From NCBI RefSeq assembly GCF_023703085.1, contig NZ_JAMQJY010000001.1, forward strand, positions 434,001-498,000: DNA of 64,000 nucleotides. The letters are read 5' to 3'. Of the stretch, positions 16,405-27,102 are shown piece by piece. The translations under genes and the position numbers were made by a program. Source of the DNA: Alkalicoccobacillus plakortidis (GTDB lineage Bacteria; Bacillota; Bacilli; Bacillales; Bacillaceae_D). The notes below the pieces were generated by a model. The model was given only the letters and a program-made list of their open reading frames with translations. It had not been told where the DNA came from and did not search any database. Every line of letters starts with the position of its first letter. Positions within the stretch are counted from its first letter, which is position 1.

Positions 16405-19090
16405 TTAGACTTTCTTTATATGAAAGTTGTATTCGCCTGATTTAGTAGGAATAACCATACGTCGCACACCATTCATTCGTTTAATTTCTTCTTTCAACAT
16501 ACCCATTTCTCGTTCTCGCACCACCTCATTTTCAGCGACAGGTAGAGAAATCATTGCTTCACTATTAACTGGGATAGATACATCTACTAGTAATTCATCC
16601 TCTTTCTTTCTCCACTGAACTTCCAAGCAAGCCGGATGCTAATTTATGCCTAGTTTTAACCCAATCAACATGTTCCGCAATAAAAGGTGAAATACTTAAT
16701 GGATATATTTTCTTTCCAGTATAATCAATTTGAATTCCGCTTAATTGCGAGTAAAACCATTCTTCTATATGTCCCATCATGATGTGATTATGTGAATGAC
16801 CTGTAAGAGGACCGTCCCAAAATTCAGTTAAACTTGTTGCACCATGGCTCACTAAAAATTGATAATAAGGCTCCTTAGATTGCTGAAGCATCTTCTCAAC
16901 AATATCTGATCTATCGTACTTTGCTAAAGCTAATAGTAAATACCTGTGACCTACCTCTCCACAAGTTATAGCATAGTCATTTTCAATTAAACCTGTAACC
17001 AGATTAGATAGTACTTTGTCTTTATCCTGCTCTTTCACTAAATCTAAGGCCAGAGCTGTAGAATTAGCTGTCTGACTGTTAGTAGCATAAAAAGAATGGT
17101 TTTCATTAAAAAATGCTTGATTAAAAGCGTTTTTAGTCTCTAGTGCAACTCTCTTGAATCTTTTTACATCATCGCCATGGCCAAGTAATTGTGCAATTTC
17201 AGCTACTATCCGACTTATGTCAAACAACATTGCTGTTGCTGTGACGGCGATAGGTGTGTGAACAGCAAAACCTTGATTATCATTAGGAACCTCTCCTAAA
17301 TCACCCCAATCACCTAAACCATGATTCACGATTCCATCTGTAGAACTAGATACTAAATACTCCACATATCTAATCATTTGAGTGTAATGTTTCTTTATCG
17401 CGGTATCATTACCATACCAATGATAATGATACCAGGGGGCCATAATAAATGAGCTACCCCATTCTGGTGAATCTCTAAAACCACCTTCAAATTCCACATA
17501 TTCAGGAGCAATATTTGGTACAAACCCATTCTCTTCTTGAGCTTCTTCCATATCCATAAAAATCTTCTCATAAAGAGGTGCTACATTATAGTTATAGAAC
17601 ACTGATGGCGCCATTAAATGTAATTGTTCAATCCAGCCTAACTTTTCACGGTGTGGGCAGTCTGTAAATATACTCTTCATATTACTCTTAATGGACCTAT
17701 TTATGATGTCATGAATAGCTTTCCACTCAGAATTCGAACAGGTAAAGTCTCCAACCTCATCTACATCTGGGTATATCATTTCTCCTTGTACACTTAAGAG
17801 CTCTGGTCGTTCTTCTTGATACGTGAATCTGACTTGCACATATCGAAATCCATGATACATAAATTTGGGTGCCCATTCTTCCATTTCATTTTCTCCTCTT
17901 AATGTATACGTAAAGGAGACCGGTTCTCCAATCATAGACTGATCTATATTGCTATCATCCTTAATCAATTCTCCGGTAACCAATGTAACAGAAGAACCTT
18001 TTTTTCCTTTTAAACGAATACGTGGCCAGCCAGAGATGTTTTTCTCTAGATCATATAATTCTATGTCTCGATGATTCACTTTCTTTTTTATTGCTACGAT
18101 GGTTTCTTGCACTTTATTTCTTGGAATCATCCGGCTACAGAGTGTCCCTTTTGGAGCACTTACTAGAGGCGCAGATCTCCAATTATTTCCTGAATCGATA
18201 AATCCAACTTTGTCCCATCCGGTTTGATAAAGACGTCCATCATAGTCTTCTCCACCATATATTGATGAAAAAACAATTGGACTTCTATCAATCTCCCAAT
18301 CTGATCCAGTTCCAATTGATTCAGATTCTCCATTAGAATATTCTATTGTAAGCTGAACAATACATTTTGGTAAATCGTAGCTTCCTTCGTATTTTACATA
18401 CCTTTTTGTCTGGCCATTTACATGATAGAAGCCACACCCTAGCATAATGCCAGCTGCATTCTGTCCATCATTCATATAAGAAGTGACGTCATAGGAATGA
18501 TACAGGCAGGACTGATCATAATCTGTCCAACCTGGTTCAAGGACAGCGTCACCTACCTTAACCCCATTTAAGAGAAATTCATATTGGCCTAGTCCACATA
18601 CATGAGCAAGCACTCGAACAGGTGATCTTGAGATATTGAACTCATGTCGGAATAAAGGCATAGGCTCTTCACAGGAATGTTGTTTCCAATCATTTTGAAT
18701 AGATGGCGTCAAACCAATCCAATCCGCTTTCCATACCTGATCCATTAATCCCATTGTCCAGGTTGATCGTTCGCTCCATTCGCTTTCTTCACCGTTTACA
18801 TCCCAAATACATACAGTCCATACATAGCTCTTCTCTGGTAATAAGGGAAGGCCTTCATATTTAATAAATTGATGCTGATCCGTATCGATTTTTCCACTAT
18901 CCCACATATCAGCATGTTGCGAGTTTAGTAATGATTCTTGAGTAGACACATGAATCCGGTAAGCCGTTTGTTTCTGCCCTCTTTCAATTGAATTTGAAAA
19001 TCCCCACCCGAATAAAGGAGTATTTACATCTATACCATAAGGTTTGTGCATTTGCTCTACTGTTAGATTTATTGCTTTGATTATCCCCAT
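16405..19090 (-). CDS. Alpha-L-rhamnosidase, glycoside hydrolase family 78, frameshifted as read
   Basis: About 895 residues. It has an N-terminal beta domain (GIDVNTPLFGWGF) and a carbohydrate-binding lectin-like region (YEFLLNGVKVGDAVLEPGW). The catalytic alpha/alpha barrel carries the GH78 acidic motif SIFTDCPHREKLGWIEQLHL and the SLTEFWDGPLTGHSHNHIM segment. The C-terminal beta domain continues in a second frame (EVQWRKKEDELLVDV...). The break at 16623-16628 is one extra base (CCAAGC where CCAGC restores the frame). The enzyme removes terminal rhamnose, for example from rhamnogalacturonan or flavonoid glycosides. There is no signal peptide, so oligosaccharides are probably imported first. 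Confidence 0.88.
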
Positions 19091-19169
19091 GCTTACCTCC
19101 TTATTGTCGGTTTATTACTGTTATCGTTGTTTTTCTTATGGTAAACCTTCTCATTTCGCCTCAACCCCT

Positions 19170-21517
19170 TTATTCTATTTTGTTGTTGTTTATTACTTCA
19201 AATTCGTAAATTGACGTTAATGATATAGACTTAATCTCTGCAAGCTCTTTGTTAGCTATTTCAGATCTTGCTGCCATTGGTGAATCACTTTTCACTTTAC
19301 GTCCTTCTTTTATTGGAGAAATGAGGAGATAAATTGAATCGTTTAGTAGCGTTGTCTTCAAGTGACTTAGCCCAATCTGCCAAACTTCACCATTGTTAAA
19401 ATTGTCATGTATTAGTTCGTTATTAATAAATGCGTATCCTACATCCCCCTCATAATGGATGTTTAATAACACTTCTTTGCACTGACTAAAGGCTTTACTT
19501 GGAATGGTTACTTTAGTTCTCCTATGATCTATTTCTTCTAACTCATGTTCAGCCTTTATCTTCTCTTTTTTGATTGAGTATTCACTTTGCAACACATGAT
19601 CTGTACTCTCAGAAAAATAGGAAGCGAGAGTTGTGGAAACGAGTTTGTCTATTACTGTTATTTGAAGAAACTCAGATTCTGATTCAAAGCGAATACGATC
19701 TTCTTCCACAATGACAGCAGCCTCTGTTATAATCGCATGCGGCTTACCATCCCATTCAAATGACCAAAAATTCAAACTATTTTCGTCTGACATCGTATAA
19801 ATTCGAATAAGTTTTCCTTGTTTAGTGTGAAGATCTATCCTAGTGATTATTTCTTCAGTTGGCCATACGGTATAGTGACTGTTCTCTCTTGTTACGTCTC
19901 CATCTGAAAGAACGACACGCTTTATATTCTGTTCTTCGAATCGATAACTTGGCTTCATGCCTATAGGATGAAAGAAAAAATAAGCTTCTTCATTTTCAGA
20001 AAGTGTAACTCTTTTCATTAGCTGGGCTGTCGCATATTCCAGCTTACATCTGATAAAGATAGATGAAAAGGAAGAATACAGCTAACATCCTCACCTATCG
20101 ACATTCCTCCTTGATTCGGTATTTGTAGATTCGTTTGTTCAATTTGAATCTGTAATGTGACATTTTGTTTTGAGGGTGATTGTATATGGTCCTGGTAGTT
20201 ATTGATAAAGATAAATCCTTTGCCTTCATTTACTCGCAGTGCATAGCGTAAAGTATTCACATCATCTGGTCTCATATCATCTGTACTGTAGGGTAAAATA
20301 GTAGTGGTCTGACAAAAACTTTCTTCAAAATCTTTATAAAAATAATGCTGTCGCTTTAACCGTTTATACGATTCTCTGATTTGACCGAATTCTCCAATAG
20401 GTGCTTGATAGTCATAAGATATTTTTGGTGTAGCATTTTCATTTAAATATGGAGTGGTTTTCCCTTTTGGATTCGAGCTTCCATGAAAGACATAATATCC
20501 AACGAAATTACACCCACCAGCTACTTTAATATTAGCCATCGCTTCAACACTTCTATAAGGCAAGACGAAACGATAATTATAAAAGACCGTCATGCCGCCT
20601 CCCATCTCACAGCAGGCAAACGGAATCGCCTTTGGATCATAATCAGGATCAAAATTATATGTTTTGTGATTATAATCACGATAAATAAATTCAGGAGTAA
20701 TGGGGTGTTCCTTTACATTCTCATCATAAAAAACCCAAGGCCAAAAAGCATACCCTCCCCATAAAGGTAGAACTTCTTCAGTTGGTGCTAAAGCTCCTCC
20801 CCAACCAGTGGCTGAGTATATCGGGGTTACTAATTCTGCTTTTATTGCTAACTCTTTTAATAATAGAATATGTGCTTCTCCATCTTCTCCAGCTGACACC
20901 CATTCATTACTTGTTCCCGATGTTAACTCCCAAGGAGCCCCGGCATGATAAAACTCATTCTCGAGTTGAATGCCAATGACCGGTCCGCCATCCTTATACA
21001 TTAGTCCATCTGCTTGCTTCCCTATTTCATTGTATAAACGTTCAACATAATAGATATATTTTGCATCATTGCTTCTTACGCGGCATGGTTCTCCATAAAG
21101 CCAATCTGGAAGACCGCCATTTCTCACTTCTCCATGAGCGAATGGACCAATCCGTAAAATGCAATGTAATCCATGCTTTCCGCAAAGCTGAATGAATGTA
21201 CGTAAAGACTTATCTTCCGTCCAATCATATTCTCCTTTGATCTCTTCATGATGATTCCATATAACATACGTTGGAACAATGGTTATCCCACACATTTTCA
21301 TTTTTAAAAGCTCGTCTTCCCATTTTGTGTGATCATATCGACTAAAATGAAACTCTCCACAGATCCCAAAAATAGGATTGTTATCAACCATCATAAAATG
21401 ATTAGAGAAATGAATCTTCTCATTGTTGGGGTTTCTTCCTTCTAATGCTGGTAAAGCAGGTGAAAATAGATTCTTCTTATCTGAAATACATATCATTTCC
21501 TTTTGACTTTTCTGCAC
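19170..21517 (-). CDS. Beta-galactosidase-like enzyme, glycoside hydrolase family 35, frameshifted as read
   Basis: About 780 residues once two frames are joined near 20050. The TIM barrel begins FMMVDNNPIFGICGEFHFSR. It contains the GH35 acid/base motif (GPVIGIQLENEF) and CCEMGGG in the region of the nucleophile. After the break the second frame reads EYATAQLMKRVTLSE and FFFHPIGMKPSYRF, which fits the usual GH35 C-terminal region and shows that the two frames are one gene. The start is GTG at 21517. The target is probably terminal beta-galactose on plant side chains. With GH78 and GH42 it suggests arabinogalactan or rhamnogalacturonan-I use. A cre-like site lies 70 bp upstream. Confidence 0.85.
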
Positions 21518-21586
21518 CTTACCACCGTCCCGTTAATGAATTAGATCTTTCAGAAGAAATTTGAATATCTTCAACCCTCACTTCAC

Positions 21587-21600
21587 TGATAGCGCTTTCA
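21587..21600. promoter_or_regulatory. cre-like catabolite-repression site before the GH35 gene
   Basis: TGATAGCGCTTTCA (minus strand TGAAAGCGCTATCA) is very close to the CcpA cre consensus and has a central GCGC. It lies 70 bp upstream of the GH35 start, where it could block the promoter of the whole hydrolase block. Confidence 0.65.
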
Positions 21601-21762
21601 TAACACATACTAGCTTACCTAACTTTACTAAGTCAAGATTATAATGAGGTTGGTGCCCTGCGGAGTATCGATTAAAAATAGATGGTTTACATTTTATCGC
21701 TTAAAAGCCTCCATTTTTGATCTCAATTCCCAACTAGTAATCATTAACAATAGTATGACGGT

Positions 21763-21859
21763 TTAGGATTAGGTGTTTGAGTAGATGGGATCATTATCAC
21801 AGATAGAGGATTTATTGAATTCCCACCTCTAATCCCATGGATAAACGTCCTAATCCTAA
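21763..21859. repeat. 97-bp nested inverted repeat
   Basis: Three inverted pairs nest one within another. The outer arms are TTAGGATTAGG (21763-21773) and CCTAATCCTAA (21849-21859). Inside are ATGGGAT/ATCCCAT and then AGAGG/CCTCT. It lies between GH35 and the acetyltransferase gene, about 15 bp from the latter's stop. There is no long T run, so it is not a plain terminator. Confidence 0.65.
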
Positions 21860-21873
21860 GCAAATCAAAGGAA

Positions 21874-22413
21874 CTATTCCACTATGTTAAGTCGTTTGGC
21901 ATAGCAGTGCCTTTCTTTTCCCCCATACATTGTTCGTGTAAACTGACGAGTAAAGCCGGCTGTTTCTAGATTGTTAATGCTTGCATGGTTCTGAGGGTGA
22001 ACCGTTGAATATAGATATTGGTACCCTTTCTCCTTTGCGCTCTTTTCTCTCATTTCGTGAAATAACCTTTGTAAGCCCAACCCACGAACTGATTCATGAA
22101 CTATGGTAGAATCCAAAACCGCTACAAAAGGCAGCTCTTCCTCCGATACTCCAAATTCAGTACCTAAATTCCCTTCATTTCCACCTGGGAAAGCTAGTAC
22201 TGAAAAAGCAACTAAGCTACCATTTTTAAAAGCACCATATACCTCACCATTTCCATCAAATATCTCTCTGAAATAGTCCTCATCATCCATTGCAAATAAG
22301 TCTTGGGAAGGCAATCGTGAAATAACATCATTCATTAACCTTATTACATTTACTAAATCTGAATGCTCTAACCGACGCATCTCTAGTTGACCACTCTGTT
22401 CTATATACAACAT
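21874..22413 (-). CDS. GNAT-family N-acetyltransferase
   Basis: 179 residues. The acetyl-CoA-binding region is STIVHESVRGLGLQRLFHEM, a somewhat divergent motif A. It is followed by a typical motif B (YLYSTVHPQNHASINNLETA, then GFTRQ). The N-terminal half contains an acidic loop (DLFAMDDEDYFREIF). The substrate is unknown. It is monocistronic, followed by the nested inverted repeat. Confidence 0.8.
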   Translation of the reverse strand: MLYIEQSGQLEMRRLEHSDLVNVIRLMNDVISRLPSQDLFAMDDEDYFREIFDGNGEVYGAFKNGSLVAFSVLAFPGGNEGNLGTEFGVSEEELPFVAVLDSTIVHESVRGLGLQRLFHEMREKSAKEKGYQYLYSTVHPQNHASINNLETAGFTRQFTRTMYGGKERHCYAKRLNIVE

Positions 22414-22535
22414 GTAAACTCCTATAAGTTTCTATGATTTCTCTAAATCAGTTCATCTAAACTAAAACTATATCTAACGCGTATCCAAGTAATGTGATAG
22501 ATAAGCCTCTTTTCTAGCTATCCAAAATTTCATCA

Positions 22536-22892
22536 TCACTTAGTATGTATACTTTTTATTGCTTTTTTTCTTTCTAGGTTTTTCTCTCCCCATAGTTCAA
22601 GTTGTTCGTATATAGGTATAAGTTCTAACCCTACCTCTGTTAATGAATACTCAACTTTTGGTGGAACTTCATTGTATTGAACTCTTTGAACAATTCCATA
22701 TTCAATCAGTTCCTTTAGAGATTGATTGAGCATGGTTCCTGTAATACCAATTACCTGTCTTTTTAATTCGTTATATCGGATTATTTTGTTCCTGCATAAT
22801 ACAGTTAGGATAGATAAGTTCCATTTTCCTGATAAGATTTTTAGTGTGTAATAGGCTGGAGCTATTTCTTTATTCAAGTGATCATCAGTCAT
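22536..22892 (-). CDS. HxlR-family winged-helix regulator
   Basis: 118 residues with the HxlR signature: LKILSGKWNLSILTVLCRNK, a YNELKRQVIGITGTMLNQSL recognition region, and an EYSLTEVG wing. No Cys corresponds clearly to the redox cysteine of YodB. It is divergent from the dehydrogenase gene at 23092 with a 200-bp shared region. HxlR-type regulators commonly control adjacent NAD(P)-dependent reductases, so that gene is the probable target. Confidence 0.85.
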   Translation of the reverse strand: MTDDHLNKEIAPAYYTLKILSGKWNLSILTVLCRNKIIRYNELKRQVIGITGTMLNQSLKELIEYGIVQRVQYNEVPPKVEYSLTEVGLELIPIYEQLELWGEKNLERKKAIKSIHTK

Positions 22893-23091
22893 AATTTATT
22901 CCTTCCTTAGTCATTTTTTTCTTACTTAGACAGTTTAATATGCGTACTTGTTATAAATATATCTTTAATTATAATCAAATTAGGAAATCAAGTCATTATT
23001 GTTTTTCAAAAAAAGGAGTGGTTAGTTTGATAAATAAAGGAACTTTTACACTAATTTTAATTCCTCAAATTCAGAGGAGACATGTACATAA

Positions 23092-24060
23092 TTGACGATT
23101 AACAAAAATGAGATGCGCGCTGCACAATACAACAACTACGGATCACCAGATGTTTTTTACGAAGGTTATATTGCAATACCACTTGTAAAACCAGGAGAGG
23201 TACTCATCCGTGTACATGGAACGAGTGTAAATTCAATGGATACTATGTTTCGAGCAGGCAAACTCAAGATCTTAACGGGACAAAAATTCCCCAAAGGGAC
23301 TGGAGCTGACTTTGCTGGTGAGGTTGCTGAATTGGGTGTGATGTAACAAGCTTTCAATTAGGCGACAAAGTGTGGGGTATTCTCCCGATGAATTTAAGAA
23401 GTAGCATTGGAGGTGCCGCTGAATATGTAACGACAACGCCAGAGCAATTATCATTAAGTCCTACAACAATTAATCTTTTACATGCTGCGGCTTTGCCTGG
23501 AGTTGGTGCTACCGCTATTATTGCATTACGAAGGAAAACAGAACTTAAAAAAGGTGAAAGATTGCTTGTTCGTGGTGCAAGCGGTGGAGTTGGTAGTATA
23601 GCTGTACAAATCGGCAGCATGTTAGGTGCACATGTAACTGCACTTGCAAGCGCAAAACACCTTACCTTTTTGCAGGAGATCGGTGCAGATGTCGTGTTTG
23701 ATTACTCGAAAACATCCCCTTCTGAGCTTGGAGAATTTGATGTGATTATGGATACCGTCGGGACAGATCTTATGTATTACAGATGCTTGCTTACTACGAA
23801 GGGAAGGATGGTCACAATTGGTTTTCCTAGCTTTGCTTCATTTTCCTATATAGTAGCGTCAGCCGTTTTCGGTTCACGTAGAGTTCGAGCGTTTAGTGCG
23901 AATCCCAAAACCGACCTTCTAAAGGAATTAGCAGGTTATGTAGATTCAGGTGATGTTAAACCAATTATTGACAGCATCTACCCTCTCTACGATATTGCTT
24001 GGGCACATCGCTCTTTGGAAGCTTGGAGGTGGGCGTGGGAAGCGAATCATACAAATTTAA
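23092..24060 (+). CDS. NAD(P)-dependent medium-chain dehydrogenase (quinone oxidoreductase type), two frameshifts as read
   Basis: About 320 residues of the MDR superfamily. It shows the N-terminal GroES-like domain (KPGEVLIRVHGTSVNSMD, then FPKGTGADFAGEV), the cofactor motif GASGGVGSIAVQ, and GEFDVIMDTVG. One break near 23340 moves from GEVAELG to DVTSFQLGDKVWG. A second at 24021-24026 (GCTTGG where GCTGG restores the frame) moves HRSLEA to GGGRGKRIIQI, the expected end. No catalytic zinc ligands are visible, as in quinone reductases. The TTG start at 23092 follows GAGGAG. It probably reduces quinones or enones under control of the divergent HxlR regulator. Confidence 0.85.
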
Positions 24061-24261
24061 AATGTACTCTTACTTACTCAATAAACTCCATGAGATTTTA
24101 TTACTACACGAATCTTTTATTTATTACACAAAAATAATAAGTACCAATTTCAAGAAGGTGAATGTATATCAACAATATCTCGAGCTTCATTTTATAGAAA
24201 ACTATTAAGGATAGCGCCAAGAAAATGCGGAAATACATGGATAAGGAAATTCCAAAATTAG

Positions 24262-24307
24262 AAAACTCAACTTCTCTATAAATCAAAATAGAGAAATTGA
24301 GCTTTTT
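24262..24307. terminator. Bidirectional terminator
   Basis: AAAACTCAACTTCTCTAT (24262-24279) pairs with ATAGAGAAATTGAGCTTTTT (24288-24307), with two mismatches. It lies between the convergent dehydrogenase and DJ-1/PfpI genes. Confidence 0.8.
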
Positions 24308-24314
24308 AGTTCCT

Positions 24315-24947
24315 TCATTTATTTATTGAATTCATTAACTGGAAGAAGTATTCAGGTTTATGAGTTTTATTTAGGTTATACCATGAATGTAATACATCTG
24401 GTGTAAATACATCTATTGTTTTCAGTACCTCCATTGCAAATTCCAGGGGAGCTATTCCTGATGCAGTAACTAAATTTGCATCAGATACCGCAGATCCCAA
24501 CTCATAGAACTTTTCACCTTTATAATTAGGACATATCATTTTAGTATATTCCAAGTTATTACTTGTATGCTTTCTAGCATCTAAGTATCCCATATTCGCG
24601 AGGCCCTCAGTTGCACCACAAATTGCAGCAACAATAGTGCCAAGCTTTAGAGCTTGGCCAATTCTTTCCAAGATAGGTTGATGAATTTCTTCACTCCAGG
24701 TAGTCCCTCCTGGTAAAATTAAAAGATCTTTACTCTCAAGAATACATTCTTCAAGGGAAATCTCTGGTTTTATGCTCAGTCCTCCCATAGTAGTAATCAT
24801 TTCTTTATTAGCTCCTACTGTCATTACTTTTAGAGGCGCTACATCTTTTTTGAAATATCTCCCTGAGTTTAGTTCAGCAATTAAATATCCATATTCCCAG
24901 TCCGACATTGTATTAAATACATATAGAAAAACTTTTTTTGTTTGCAT
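24315..24947 (-). CDS. DJ-1/PfpI-family protein
   Basis: 210 residues with a type-1 glutamine-amidotransferase-like fold. The nucleophile elbow is TIVAAICGATEGLANMG, with the Cys at its centre. LLILPGGTTW forms the preceding turn and TASGIAPLEFAMEVL the C-terminal helix. Relatives act as stress-related glyoxalases, chaperones or amidases. Its neighbour upstream is a WYL-domain regulator, which may control it. The function is not further specified by the sequence. Confidence 0.85.
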   Translation of the reverse strand: MQTKKVFLYVFNTMSDWEYGYLIAELNSGRYFKKDVAPLKVMTVGANKEMITTMGGLSIKPEISLEECILESKDLLILPGGTTWSEEIHQPILERIGQALKLGTIVAAICGATEGLANMGYLDARKHTSNNLEYTKMICPNYKGEKFYELGSAVSDANLVTASGIAPLEFAMEVLKTIDVFTPDVLHSWYNLNKTHKPEYFFQLMNSINK

Positions 24948-24988
24948 CTAATCACACTCCAATCACAATTGATATAGCCATTATAATA

Positions 24989-25020
24989 AAACTTCCCTGA
25001 CAGCTAACGTCAGGGAAGTT
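24989..25020 (-). terminator. Terminator of the WYL regulator gene
   Basis: Perfect arms AACTTCCCTGAC and GTCAGGGAAGTT surround a 7-base loop. On the minus strand a TTTTATTA tail follows. It directly follows the regulator stop codon at 25022. Confidence 0.85.
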
Positions 25021-25021
25021 A

Positions 25022-25983
25022 TCATTCTTGATGAAATTTTATTAATTCCGACAGAACTTCAATCATTCTTTTCTTAAGACTTATTGGCTCAATAACTTTA
25101 ATAGATTTATTGTACGGTAAAAGTAGATAAGGTACATATGTATGTATGATATCTTTTTCAAGAAGAAAAACGGCTTGATTTGAAGTCCGTTCTTGTAAAT
25201 AATGCCCTAAAAACCAATGTTGGCAAAGATCAGCCAATACATTTTTATCCCCATTGACTACCAAAGAAATTATACCATCCTTATCTTCTATAGTTGGAAG
25301 AAGACTTTTTATAAAATAGTCGTGTGCTGAAAAATTTTCTGGCCGGTTAAACTTATTATCGGTTAGCATTAGACTTTCAATTCGATCTACTCTAAAACTA
25401 CGGATATTATTCCTAAGATGACAAAATCCAATCACATACCACTTATTATTCCAATAGATAATTCTGTACAGATTGACCAATCTATCATTTAATTTCTTTT
25501 CACCACTTTTATTGTAAAGAATTTTTACTGAAAGCCCGTCAGCTACAGCCTGCTCCAACTCCTTCAAAAAAGGTACCATAGAGAGAGAACTTACTCGACT
25601 TATTACTTCAAGACTAGTTAAATGTTGGTTTATCTTTGTTTCCTGCTCTTTATTAGAGTGGTTACTTAGTTTTGAAATGGCCCTATTTAATGCTTCACCT
25701 CCATAATATCCGGCTTCTTCTGCAAAAACAGCAGCGTGAAATAGTGAAGTTTGCTCTTCAAAATCAAAAAAAGAGGAGCCTCAATAAAATTGTTCAATAA
25801 AGTGTATCCACCGTTATGTCCTGGTTCTGAAATTATAGGTACGCCACTTGTTGAAATTGTATCAATATAACGATACACAGTCCTTATATTCATCTCTAAC
25901 TTTTCTGAAATTTGTTTTGCAGTAATTTTTTCACCTGAACGAAGCATCCATAGAATCGCTAACATATTGTCAATTTTAGGCAT
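25022..25983 (-). CDS. DeoR/YafY-type HTH regulator with WYL domain, frameshifted as read
   Basis: The N-terminal helix-turn-helix reads MLAILWMLRSGEKITAKQIS, EKLEMNIRTVYRYIDTIS, with a GGYTLL wing. The frame then breaks in a run of seven T (plus-strand A) bases near 25775-25782. The protein continues as DFEEQTSLFHAAVFAEEAGY and SMVPFLKELEQAVADGL. The WYL domain (KWYVIGFCHLRNNIRSFRVD, RIESL) and a C-terminal extension follow. Such regulators bind small ligands or nucleic acid through the WYL domain. The adjacent DJ-1/PfpI gene is a likely target. Confidence 0.82.
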
Positions 25984-26191
25984 ATCATTCGACCTCTATA
26001 TTAAATTTATTTTCTATTATATAATCCAAATTAAGTCTTACTTCTTTAATAGACCTTTAAACTTTCCTTCCTAGATGTTTTTCATACCAACCTGTAGACT
26101 TTTTAATGTCTGTAACAGGTATAAATATACTTCCAATCTTTTAACATACTATCTCTACTTCAAATGAAATTCCTATGTACTAAAAAGTGTG

Positions 26192-26728
26192 TTATAAAAT
26201 AGTTTTAATGGATTTAGAAGCTTCTGTTCTTTTCTCATCTAGATATTTAATCGCATGCATCGAATGATCCTGAATGATGCCTGTATCTACAAAACCAAAT
26301 GAAGTATATAATTTTTTAGCTATAGCATTGCTCGTTCGATAAAAGAGTCCTACATTTTCTGCTTCCCCATATGGCATAGTTCCAATATCCGCCAACATTT
26401 TTTCAAAGGCAAGCTTGCCATATCCTTTCCCCTGATACCTCTCCCCAACCATAAAATGCCAAATGAAATAGATCTTTTCACCGTAAAAAACTTCATTTTG
26501 AAATGATTCATGATCCGTCGTATCATAAATATACATCAAAAAGCCAATCGCAACTCCATCGGCATAAATGGCAAACGGAGTCGTTGGTATCCCCTCTGCG
26601 TTCAACACATAGGCGTCGGCAATACTTCTGAGGTTATTAGTATCTATAAAGTCTTTCTGGTTTTCCCCAACTTCAAGTGCTATTACTTCATCTATGTTAT
26701 CTCCGGTTATTTTCCGCAATTCAATCAT
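26192..26728 (-). CDS. GNAT acetyltransferase, BltD/spermidine acetyltransferase-like
   Basis: 178 residues. It has an N-terminal IELRKITGDNIDEVIALEVG and motif A in FMVGERYQGKGYGKLAFEKM, with the QGKGYG pyrophosphate loop. NAIAKKLYTSFGFVDTGI follows. The arrangement is that of BltD/PaiA-like polyamine acetyltransferases. The substrate is inferred only from resemblance. The gene stands alone; its start follows GGGAAAAAA, a weak purine-rich site. Confidence 0.8.
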   Translation of the reverse strand: MIELRKITGDNIDEVIALEVGENQKDFIDTNNLRSIADAYVLNAEGIPTTPFAIYADGVAIGFLMYIYDTTDHESFQNEVFYGEKIYFIWHFMVGERYQGKGYGKLAFEKMLADIGTMPYGEAENVGLFYRTSNAIAKKLYTSFGFVDTGIIQDHSMHAIKYLDEKRTEASKSIKTIL

Positions 26729-26862
26729 TTTTTTCCCTCTCCTAACACAATATTATTAATAAGTAGATTAAAATAAACAATATTTGGTTATTAGAATTTA
26801 TTATAACATTCAAATAAATTCCATAGGGTTTATTTTACAAATTTCATGAGCAAAAGAAAAAT

Positions 26863-26960
26863 CACCAAAGCTCCTATAGCCTTGGTACTACTAATATGCG
26901 GCCAGGAGGAGTCGAACCTCCACGAGTTTAACCTCACTAAGCCCTCAACCTAGTTACTTG
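26863..26960 (-). repeat. tRNA-Leu(GAG)-like 3' half plus terminator (copy C, best preserved)
   Basis: On the minus strand there is an anticodon arm CTAGG-TTGAGGG-CTTAG (26937-26953) with GAG in the anticodon place. A long variable arm (GAGGTTAAACTC), a perfect T-arm (26905-26921) and a 7-base acceptor strand TGGCCGC (26898-26904) follow. After these comes the ACCAAGGCT...AGCTTTGGT hairpin with T run (26863-26885). The 5' acceptor strand GCGGCCA is not found upstream, so the tRNA is incomplete. It lies downstream of htpG. Confidence 0.7.
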
Positions 26961-27064
26961 GATGTTAACGTCTACTCCGTGTGGAACAAAAAAAGTTTAG
27001 TTCAACATACGTCCAGAGAGTCTTGGCCCCACCCATTAACGTCAATTAAGCAGTCATATAAAAT

Positions 27065-27088
27065 AGCCGACTCAAAAATGAGTCGGCT
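27065..27088 (-). terminator. Terminator of htpG
   Basis: Perfect arms AGCCGACTC (27065-27073) and GAGTCGGCT (27080-27088) surround a 6-base loop, with an ATTTTAT tail on the minus strand. It lies 15 bp after the htpG stop. Confidence 0.85.
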
Positions 27089-27102
27089 TCTTCATATTCT
27101 CA

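Noticed and set aside
16405..16626. Separate small gene downstream of the rhamnosidase
   Set aside because: It completes the C-terminal domain of the GH78 enzyme and overlaps its last codons; a one-base change joins them.
19170..20018. Independent gene of 282 codons after GH35
   Set aside because: Its start continues the GH35 motif YATAQ from the upstream frame, so it is the C-terminal part of the same enzyme.
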